From assembly GCA_902490585.1 (NCBI GenBank), contig CABUEI010000069.1:1-7293 (forward strand): 7,293 nt of DNA, in the 5' to 3' direction. Made by a program: the position numbers and the translations under genes. Below are positions 1-5,523 of the stretch, in pieces (position 1 is the first letter of the stretch; the number at the start of each line of letters is the position of its first letter). Under the pieces are notes generated by a model that was not told where the DNA came from, did no database searches, and saw nothing but the letters and a program-made list of their open reading frames with translations. The DNA is from an uncultured Oscillospiraceae bacterium (GTDB lineage: Bacteria; Bacillota; Clostridia; Oscillospirales; Ruminococcaceae).

Positions 1-20
1 GGATAAAACTTAAATATCCG

Positions 21-51
21 ATACGGAGCAACGCATTATGTTGCTCCGTAT
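21..51 (+). terminator. Strong hairpin upstream of the CDF gene (terminator-like, no U-tract)
   Basis: A perfect 12-bp inverted repeat (ATACGGAGCAAC at 21-32, GTTGCTCCGTAT at 40-51) encloses a 7-nt loop. The bases after it (TCGTGTAATATGG) do not form a U-run, so it is a poor match to a classical intrinsic terminator. The stem ends only 11 nt before the GGAGG ribosome site of the CDF gene. It may end an upstream transcript outside the window, protect a processed 5' end, or act as a leader structure. I see no convincing promoter between it and the gene. Confidence 0.45.
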
Positions 52-62
52 TCGTGTAATAT

Positions 63-67
63 GGAGG
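63..67 (+). promoter_or_regulatory. Ribosome binding site of the CDF gene
   Basis: GGAGG lies 7 nt before the ATG at 75, an ideal spacing, and fixes that ATG as the start. Confidence 0.8.
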
Positions 68-74
68 AATAGTC

Positions 75-1241
75 ATGACTAATCTGCTTATAAAGCTGTT
101 CGTAAAGGACAGTAAAAATACATCCGATCCTGTTGTCCGCAAACGCTACGGTTATCTCGGAGCATTTACCGGTATCGTACTTAACATACTTTTGTTCCTC
201 GGAAAGCTGATTGCAGGTATATTATCCGGCGGTATTGCCGTAATCGCCGACGCATTCAACAACTTGTCCGATGCAGGTTCATCAATAATGACATTTGTCG
301 GTTTTAAAATGGCAGGAATGCCTGCAGACAGCGAACACCCCTACGGTCACGGCAGAATGGAGTACGTTTCGGGTATAATAATCTCATTTATCATTATGAT
401 GATGGGCTTTGAGCTCGGTAAAAGCTCGGTCGAAAAGATATTTTCACCCGAAAAGTCCGAGTTCAGTATTATGGCCGTTTGTGTTCTCGGTGCATCACTG
501 CTCGTAAAGCTGTGGATGGCACTGTTCAACACAAAGCTCGGCAAGAGAATAGACAGCAACACGATGAAAGCAGCCGCCGCAGACTCGCTTTCGGACTGTA
601 TTTCAACATCAGTGGTAATTATCTGTATGTTTATACAGCTGTTCACCGGATTTGATCTTGACGCTTATGCAGGTATCGTTGTTGCACTCTTTATCCTTTA
701 CACAGGTTTCAACACATTCAGGGAGAGCCTTACTCCGCTCCTTGGCACAAAACCTAAAAAAGAACTTGTAGACGAGATAGAGAACACTGTAATGAGCTAT
801 CCGGGAATAGTCGGTGTGCACGACCTTATGGTACATGATTACGGCGTAGGCAAAATGGTGATATCGCTACACGCAGAAGTCAGTTGCACAATGAATATTA
901 TGAACGCTCACGAGCTTATCGACCTTATCGAAGACGATCTGAGAGAAAAGTACAGGTGCAGTGTCACCATTCACATGGATCCTGTTGTTGTGAATGATGA
1001 AAAGGTTGATGAGATAAAGAAAACCGTTCTTGATATAATCAAGGGCATTGACAACAGCCTTACAATCCATGATTTCCGTATAACAGATGGTGTTTCGAGA
1101 ATAAACGTCATATTTGATCTTGTAACTCCGTTCGGTTTCAGATACAATGACGGGGAGCTTTCTTCTATGGTAAAGAACGCTGTTTCGGAAAAGGATAACA
1201 GGCTCAACGCAGTAATTACGGTAGAACGCTCAATGTGTTGA
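75..1241 (+). CDS. Cation diffusion facilitator (CDF) family metal exporter, probably Mn2+
   Basis: This is a complete 388-residue inner-membrane transporter expected to export a divalent metal in exchange for protons, working as a homodimer. About six hydrophobic segments are visible (roughly residues 27-50, 52-77, 97-115, 130-152, 165-192, 195-215), with the CDF loop motif HPYGHGR at 88-94. Aligned by eye with the YiiP metal site, the transport-site residues are N62 and D66 in TM2 and D170 and D174 in TM5. That N-D-D-D set is known for the manganese exporter MntE of streptococci, whereas zinc exporters usually carry His here; manganese is therefore my inference. The cytosolic part is long: a normal CDF C-terminal domain (about 225-303) is followed by a second segment (about 310-386) that looks like a copy of it. 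The gene stands alone, with a GGAGG site before it and a terminator after it. The family is near certain; the metal is moderate. Confidence 0.95.
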   Translation: MTNLLIKLFVKDSKNTSDPVVRKRYGYLGAFTGIVLNILLFLGKLIAGILSGGIAVIADAFNNLSDAGSSIMTFVGFKMAGMPADSEHPYGHGRMEYVSGIIISFIIMMMGFELGKSSVEKIFSPEKSEFSIMAVCVLGASLLVKLWMALFNTKLGKRIDSNTMKAAAADSLSDCISTSVVIICMFIQLFTGFDLDAYAGIVVALFILYTGFNTFRESLTPLLGTKPKKELVDEIENTVMSYPGIVGVHDLMVHDYGVGKMVISLHAEVSCTMNIMNAHELIDLIEDDLREKYRCSVTIHMDPVVVNDEKVDEIKKTVLDIIKGIDNSLTIHDFRITDGVSRINVIFDLVTPFGFRYNDGELSSMVKNAVSEKDNRLNAVITVERSMC

Positions 1242-1257
1242 TATTTGCCGATAAGTT

Positions 1258-1296
1258 AACGCACAAAGTCGTAAATGGCTTTGTGCGTTTATTTTA
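1258..1296 (+). terminator. Intrinsic terminator after the CDF gene
   Basis: An 11-bp perfect inverted repeat (AACGCACAAAG at 1258-1268, CTTTGTGCGTT at 1279-1289) with a 10-nt loop is followed by a T-rich run (TTTATTTTA). It starts 16 nt after the CDF stop codon and sits just before the next promoter, so it separates the two transcription units. Confidence 0.85.
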
Positions 1297-1298
1297 AG

Positions 1299-1327
1299 TT
1301 GACTTGACACGGATTTTGTGATAAAAT
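1299..1327 (+). promoter_or_regulatory. Predicted sigma-A promoter of the tmk-mltG operon
   Basis: A -35 box TTGACT (1299-1304) and a -10 box TAAAAT (1322-1327) are separated by 17 nt. A TG dinucleotide one base before the -10 box (1319-1320) makes it an extended -10 promoter. Transcription would start near 1334, leaving a short leader of about 25 nt. A second -35-like TTGACA at 1304-1309 overlaps the first but has no -10 box at proper spacing. It lies directly after the CDF terminator, where a new operon is expected to begin. Confidence 0.7.
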
Positions 1328-1359
1328 AAAACTATACTATATGATGAGAGAGTGTTTGT

Positions 1360-2028
1360 ATGAGCGGCAATAACGGAATATGCGGAAAATTGTTTGTTAT
1401 AGAAGGACTTGACGGTTGCGGTAAAAGCACACAGCTTGAAATGCTGAAAGCAAAAGTCTCCGGCGATATTCGTTTCATCAGCTTTCCGAATTACAACAGT
1501 GCAAGCGGTGAGATAATCAAGGACTATCTCAGCGGTAAATTCTGCGAGGAAAACGGCAGAACGGGCGCATATACGGCCGGCAGTTTCTATGCGATAGACC
1601 GTTATATCAGCTACAAGACCGACTGGGAAAAGGATTATAAAGCGGGCAAGACCATAATAGCCGCAAGATACACCTCCTCAAATGCGATATATCAGATGGC
1701 AAAGCTGGAAAAGTCCGAATGGGACGAGTACCTTGAGTGGCTTGAGGACTACGAGTACGATAAATTCGCGATCCCACGTCCCGAAAAGATAATATTCCTT
1801 GATATGCCGATAGAGGTATCGCAGAAACTTCTCAGCGCACGTTACGGCGGAGATGAAACACAGAAAGATATACACGAAAGAAATATATCGTTTTTAAGAT
1901 CCTGTCGTGAGGCGGCACTATATACAGCCGAAAAGAAAGGCTGGTATATACTGCCGTGTTCCGACGGTGAAAATCCGTACAGCCCCGAAAAGATAAATAA
2001 AGAATTGTCGGAACTGATTTACGGATAA
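1360..2028 (+). CDS. tmk: Thymidylate kinase (dTMP kinase), clostridial type
   Basis: This 222-residue cytosolic enzyme is expected to phosphorylate dTMP to dTDP with ATP, a required step of dTTP synthesis. The P-loop is GLDGCGKST at residues 16-24. The dTMP-binding region shows FPNYNSASG (42-50) and FYAIDRY (76-82), and the nucleotide-base region ARYTSSNAIYQ (102-112). The C-terminal half carries IIFLDMP (144-150) and a short LID around KDIHERN (169-175), as in the clostridial subclass of dTMP kinases. One oddity is that the Asp normally before the Arg of the DR(Y/H) motif is Ala102 here (codon GCA at 1663-1665), while R103 is kept. The start ATG has only a weak GAGAG site before it. It is the first gene of a five-gene run. 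It could be a related deoxynucleoside-monophosphate kinase, but dTMP kinase is clearly best. Confidence 0.9.
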   Translation: MSGNNGICGKLFVIEGLDGCGKSTQLEMLKAKVSGDIRFISFPNYNSASGEIIKDYLSGKFCEENGRTGAYTAGSFYAIDRYISYKTDWEKDYKAGKTIIAARYTSSNAIYQMAKLEKSEWDEYLEWLEDYEYDKFAIPRPEKIIFLDMPIEVSQKLLSARYGGDETQKDIHERNISFLRSCREAALYTAEKKGWYILPCSDGENPYSPEKINKELSELIYG

Positions 2029-2052
2029 CAGACAAAAGTAAGGTAATATAAA

Positions 2053-2937
2053 GTGTTGGAATTAAAGAAAATAGAACTCAGCGATAAGCAGTGGATAGAT
2101 CCGCTGTTAAAGCTATCCGATTACAGAGGCTGTGAGTACAACTTCACCAATAACTATGTATGGAGTAATATTTACGGCATTACGGTAGGTCGTTTTCAGG
2201 ATTTTTATGTATCAAAACACGGAAATGAGTTTGTGTTCCCGGCAGGCAAAGGTGATACTGATGCACTGCTGTCCGAGCTCAAAAACTACTGTGACAGCGT
2301 AAGTATACCGTTCAAATTCTGTAGTATGGATATTAAAGATAAGCTTATGCTTGAAGAGCGTTATCCCGGTATGTTCAAATTTGATACAACCGAGGATTTA
2401 TACGACTATGTTTATGAGTCGCAGTCGCTCGCAACGCTCAGCGGTAAGAAACTTCATTCAAAGCGTAATTATATCAACCGTTTCAAGTTGCTTGACTGGA
2501 GCTTTGAGGATATAACCCCCGAAAATATTGACGAATGTAAGCAGATGAGCCTTGAATGGTGCAAACGTAACGATTGTGATGAAAATGAGGAAAAATCCGA
2601 GGAAATGTGTGCAGTCGGTATGGGACTTGAGCATTTCTTTGAGCTGGGTCTTGTAGGCGGGATTTTAAGAGTCGAGGGTAAGGTTCAGGCATTTTCTTAT
2701 GGCGAACAACAGAGCAGTGATACGTTTGTAACTCATGTTGAAAAAGCGTTCACCGACTATGACGGAACTTATCCGATGATAAACTATATGATGGCAAACA
2801 GGTTCTGTAAAGAACTTAAATATATAAACAGGGAAGAGGATATGGGCGAAGAAAATCTCCGCAAGGCGAAGAGGTCATACCACCCGTGTTTTATGGTAGA
2901 GAAGTTCAGCGCAGTGTATAACGCTGAGAAAGGATAA
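2053..2937 (+). CDS. DUF2156 protein (phosphatidylglycerol lysyltransferase C-terminal-like, GNAT fold)
   Basis: This 294-residue cytosolic protein belongs to the family that shares its acyltransferase-like (double GNAT) fold with the catalytic part of MprF and with FemX-type aminoacyl transferases. Family marks visible here are the N-terminal YNFTNNYVWS (29-38), the segment LSGKKLHSKRNYINRF (129-144), and the C-terminal INREEDMG (258-265) followed by LRKAKRSYHP (269-278). There are no membrane segments, so it lacks the flippase half of MprF and is not a full lipid lysyltransferase. The acceptor substrate is not known from sequence; transfer of an amino-acyl or acyl group is inferred from the family. 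The start is GTG (TTG follows directly), with AAGG 9 nt upstream. It lies 24 nt after tmk and 4 nt before the DJ-1 gene, so it is almost surely co-transcribed with them. Confidence 0.85.
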   Translation: MLELKKIELSDKQWIDPLLKLSDYRGCEYNFTNNYVWSNIYGITVGRFQDFYVSKHGNEFVFPAGKGDTDALLSELKNYCDSVSIPFKFCSMDIKDKLMLEERYPGMFKFDTTEDLYDYVYESQSLATLSGKKLHSKRNYINRFKLLDWSFEDITPENIDECKQMSLEWCKRNDCDENEEKSEEMCAVGMGLEHFFELGLVGGILRVEGKVQAFSYGEQQSSDTFVTHVEKAFTDYDGTYPMINYMMANRFCKELKYINREEDMGEENLRKAKRSYHPCFMVEKFSAVYNAEKG

Positions 2938-2941
2938 CAAG

Positions 2942-3484
2942 ATGATATACGCATTTTTAGCAGACGGATTTGAAGAAACCGAGGCAATCGCCCCGATTGA
3001 TATTTTAAAGAGATTCGGTAAGGAAGTCGTTACCGTAGGAGTTGGCGGCGGCAAGGTTAAAGGTGCACACGGAATTACCGTTACAGCTGACATTACAGAT
3101 AATGATGTAATCATGACTGATAAGGTTGAGATGATAGTGCTCCCCGGCGGTATGCCCGGAACGCTCAACCTTGAGAAAAGTCCCGTTGTACAGGCGGCTA
3201 TAAAATTCTGTGCCGATAATAAGAAAGCGATAGGTGCTATCTGTGCCGCTCCGTCTATAATCGGAAAGCTGGGACTTCTGAAAGGCAAAAAGGCAACTTG
3301 CTTCCCCGGCTTTGAACAATTCCTTGAGGGTGCAATGTTCACGGGCGACCTTGTAAATATTGATGATAACATAGTTACCGCAAAGGGCGCAGGTGCGGCT
3401 ATAGATTTCGGTCTTGCACTCGGTGCGTTACTTTGCGGTGAAGAAAAGGCTGAGAAGATAGCTAAGGCTTTACAGTGCAAATAA
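2942..3484 (+). CDS. DJ-1/PfpI family protein (ThiJ/YajL-like)
   Basis: This 180-residue cytosolic protein has a flavodoxin-like fold. Members have been linked to oxidative stress and to protein or nucleotide deglycation; the exact role here cannot be read from sequence. Key residues are the conserved Glu in GFEETE (E14), the oxyanion segment LPGGMPG (67-73) and the nucleophile-elbow Cys in AICAAP (C101). Where human DJ-1 has a His after the elbow strand, this protein reads CFPGFE (120-125), so that His is absent. The length matches bacterial DJ-1 proteins. The start ATG lies 4 nt after the DUF2156 stop, and its AAAGGA site (2929-2934) is inside the end of that gene, suggesting coupled translation. 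Its end overlaps the next gene by 10 nt. Confidence 0.92.
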   Translation: MIYAFLADGFEETEAIAPIDILKRFGKEVVTVGVGGGKVKGAHGITVTADITDNDVIMTDKVEMIVLPGGMPGTLNLEKSPVVQAAIKFCADNKKAIGAICAAPSIIGKLGLLKGKKATCFPGFEQFLEGAMFTGDLVNIDDNIVTAKGAGAAIDFGLALGALLCGEEKAEKIAKALQCK

Positions 3485-4047
3485 GGGTAAACGAGCAGAA
3501 GAAACTGCTTCGGAAAACAATTCTCGAAAAGAGAAAACAGCTTTGTGAAAGTGAAACAGCAGTTAAAAACGCTGTGATAACCGAAAAACTGTTAAACCTT
3601 GAAAAAGTGCAGTCGGCAGATCTTGTTTTACCGTTTGTTTCGGCAAATGGTGAAGTGGGCACACGAGAGTTTATAGCAAAGTGCTTTGAAACAGAAAAGA
3701 CTGTTGCCGTACCGAGATGTATCGACGGCAGTAATATGCAGTTTTGTATTATACATACATTTGACGACCTTGAAAAAGGTATGTATGGAATTGATGAACC
3801 AAAACAGTACTGTGAAATAATCAAAGCTGAAGACGCAGAGAACAGCGTTCTGATAGTTCCTGCATTATGCTTTAATGCAAAAGGTTACAGACTGGGCTAC
3901 GGTAAAGGATATTACGACAGATTTATAAGCCGGTACAAAGGCTATACTGTCGGAGTGTGTTATGATGAATTTCTGACAGAAGAAATACCTGTCGATGAAT
4001 ACGACAGATGTGTTGATACTGTCATTACAGATAAACGGAAAGGATAG
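3475..4047 (+). CDS. 5-formyltetrahydrofolate cyclo-ligase
   Basis: This 190-residue cytosolic enzyme converts 5-formyl-THF to 5,10-methenyl-THF with ATP, returning the storage form of folate to one-carbon metabolism. The nucleotide/folate motif GYRLGYGKGYYDRF lies at 137-150, preceded by the strand LIVPALCFN (126-134). Other family marks are the N-terminal basic helix (KKLLRKTILEKRKQL), GMYGIDEP (102-109) and the C-terminal DTVITDKR (181-188). The length is normal for the family (often annotated FthC, YgfA or YqgN). The start is GTG at 3475, overlapping the last 10 nt of the DJ-1 gene, with AAGG 7 nt upstream (3464-3467); no ATG or other credible start lies near. One-carbon folates feed dTMP synthesis, which fits the presence of tmk in the same operon. 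Confidence 0.93.
   Translation: MQIRVNEQKKLLRKTILEKRKQLCESETAVKNAVITEKLLNLEKVQSADLVLPFVSANGEVGTREFIAKCFETEKTVAVPRCIDGSNMQFCIIHTFDDLEKGMYGIDEPKQYCEIIKAEDAENSVLIVPALCFNAKGYRLGYGKGYYDRFISRYKGYTVGVCYDEFLTEEIPVDEYDRCVDTVITDKRKG
4039..4044 (+). promoter_or_regulatory. Ribosome binding site that sets the mltG start
   Basis: AAAGGA lies 7 nt before the ATG at 4052. The longer reading frame opens at 3995, but that ATG lies inside the cyclo-ligase gene and has no good ribosome site, so 4052 is preferred. Confidence 0.8.
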
Positions 4048-4051
4048 AAAC

Positions 4052-5434
4052 ATGGAGAATAATCCTATGGATCTGGCTCATAAAGATGAAAATACGGGAA
4101 GTACCGAAGAGCGTACAATCATGATGGATTCGCTTAAAGATTTTCATACCGGTGAAGTAAATCACGATGAACCTTCTTACGACAGTAATCCCGATACTTC
4201 AGATAAGAGTGAGGAAAATACGCTTCCTGATGATGAGGAAGATGAGGTAACCGAAGAGGAATACCGTGAATACCTCGCAAAGAAAAAAGAGCGTAATAAG
4301 AAAATCAAAGCAAAGAACCGCCACAGGAGAACCCTTTCGCATATTCTCGCAGGTGTTCTGCTTTCAATATTCATTATTTCGATTTCCGCATTTTTGGCTA
4401 CTTATATCGTAAAGTCAGCACTTGACTTTACCGGTATCGGCAAGACCTATTGCCAGGCTGAAATACATATCAACGAAGATTCTACAACCGATGAAATAGC
4501 ACAGGATCTTGCTAACCTTGGTATTATCAATATGCCCGATGTATTTAAGCTGTATACAAAGATGTTCGGCAAGGGGGATAACTTTATCAAAGGTACATTC
4601 ACCGTTGATACCACGATGTCTTACAGTGCTCTTATTTCCGCTTTACAGACTGTTTCAACAGAAAATCAGACGGTTACAATACAGATAACCGAGGGTATGA
4701 CTGTAGATGAGATTGCTCAGATGATGGAAGATAATCTTGTATGCCGTGCGGAAGACTTTATGGAACAGTGCAAAACGCTCGGTGACACCTACAAGTTCCA
4801 GAAGCGACTTGAAAATGAAAAGCTCAAGTATTATCAGATGGAGGGCTACATTTTCCCTGATACATACGAGTTCTACATTATCCCCGCACTTGAGGACAAC
4901 AAGGAGCTTGATACAAGCGAGTATGCCGCAGACGCTCTTGACATCATTTATCAGAACTTCAACAATAAGCTCACGGCACGTTACTACAACCGTATGACAG
5001 AGCTCGGTCTTACCCTTGACGAAACGATAACGCTTGCGTCAATTGCTCAGCGTGAGGCTGATACAACCGCAAACATGGGCAATGTCGCATCGGTATTCTT
5101 CAACCGTATGGCTGATGAAGAGTCGTTCCCGCATCTTGAATCGGACGTTACGGTACATTATGTTGATGAGCATATCAAGCCTCATCTTTCCACCGCAGAG
5201 TTCAACCAGAAGATGTTCGACGCTTATAACACCTATACCTGCGTAGGAATACCCGTCGGACCTATCTGTAACCCCGGTCTTGACGCTATAAAGGCTGTGC
5301 TTTACGCACCCGAAACGAACTATTATTATTTCTGTGCAGACCCCGAAACGACGGAAATGTACTTTGCAGAAACTATCTCAGAGCATGAGGAAAATCTCCG
5401 CAAGTGCGGTCTTTACCATGCAATTGCTGATTAA
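4052..5434 (+). CDS. mltG: Endolytic murein transglycosylase MltG (YceG-like)
   Basis: This 460-residue single-pass inner-membrane enzyme is expected to cut nascent glycan strands and release them from the synthesis complex. Residues 1-75 form an acidic, low-complexity cytosolic tail, and 76-93 are strongly basic (KKKERNKKIK and following). A membrane segment spans about 97-120. The outer part has two LysM-like segments (about 135-170 and 206-240, both with a TxDEIAQ core), then MEGYIFPDTYEF (263-274). The catalytic region is LASIAQRE (328-335), with E335 aligning to the catalytic Glu of E. coli MltG. It is followed by ESDVTVHY (363-370) and GIPVGPICNPG (399-409), all family hallmarks. I chose the ATG at 4052 over the in-frame ATG at 3995, giving a 4-nt gap to the cyclo-ligase gene. 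It is the last gene of the five-gene run. Confidence 0.95.
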   Translation: MENNPMDLAHKDENTGSTEERTIMMDSLKDFHTGEVNHDEPSYDSNPDTSDKSEENTLPDDEEDEVTEEEYREYLAKKKERNKKIKAKNRHRRTLSHILAGVLLSIFIISISAFLATYIVKSALDFTGIGKTYCQAEIHINEDSTTDEIAQDLANLGIINMPDVFKLYTKMFGKGDNFIKGTFTVDTTMSYSALISALQTVSTENQTVTIQITEGMTVDEIAQMMEDNLVCRAEDFMEQCKTLGDTYKFQKRLENEKLKYYQMEGYIFPDTYEFYIIPALEDNKELDTSEYAADALDIIYQNFNNKLTARYYNRMTELGLTLDETITLASIAQREADTTANMGNVASVFFNRMADEESFPHLESDVTVHYVDEHIKPHLSTAEFNQKMFDAYNTYTCVGIPVGPICNPGLDAIKAVLYAPETNYYYFCADPETTEMYFAETISEHEENLRKCGLYHAIAD

Positions 5435-5448
5435 AATCTTATGAATAT

Positions 5449-5478
5449 ATTCCGCCGCAGAGCTTTCTGCGGCGGAAT
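5449..5478 (+). terminator. GC-rich hairpin after mltG (probable terminator, weak U-tract)
   Basis: A perfect 13-bp stem (ATTCCGCCGCAGA at 5449-5461, TCTGCGGCGGAAT at 5466-5478) has a 4-nt loop (GCTT). It starts 14 nt after the mltG stop. The sequence after it (GTTGTAATGAG) holds few Ts in a row, so termination may be partial, or the hairpin may instead stabilise the 3' end. I see only a weak promoter candidate after it (TTGTAA at 5480 and GATAAA at 5503, 17 nt apart), so some read-through into the U32 gene is plausible. Confidence 0.6.
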
Positions 5479-5523
5479 GTTGTAATGAGAACCAAAATAA
5501 ACGATAAATGAAAGGTTAATATT

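Noticed and set aside
1..74. Possible manganese riboswitch (yybP-ykoY) before the CDF gene
   Set aside because: Only one simple hairpin is present and I do not see the conserved yybP-ykoY loop sequences. The window also cuts the upstream region short.
2851..2865. 15-nt direct repeat GAAAATCTCCGCAAG, also at 5390-5404
   Set aside because: Both copies encode ENLRK in unrelated proteins, each part of its own gene. Chance plus shared codon use explains it.
2875..3480. 201-codon open frame on the minus strand opposite the DJ-1 gene
   Set aside because: It is a mirror frame of a clear DJ-1 gene, rich in Ser/Pro/Ile low-complexity sequence, with no ribosome site or known domain.
3995..4051. 19-residue N-terminal extension of MltG from an upstream ATG
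   Set aside because: It lies within the cyclo-ligase gene and has no ribosome site, whereas AAAGGA is ideally placed for the ATG at 4052.
4737..5246. Two + strand open frames inside mltG (4737-4997 and 5034-5246)
   Set aside because: Both are out-of-frame shadows with Ser/Arg/Thr-rich translations and no start signals, inside a well-supported gene.
5480..5508. Promoter for the U32 gene (TTGTAA ... GATAAA, 17-nt spacing)
   Set aside because: Each box matches only 4 of 6 consensus bases, which is too weak to annotate; read-through from mltG is equally possible.
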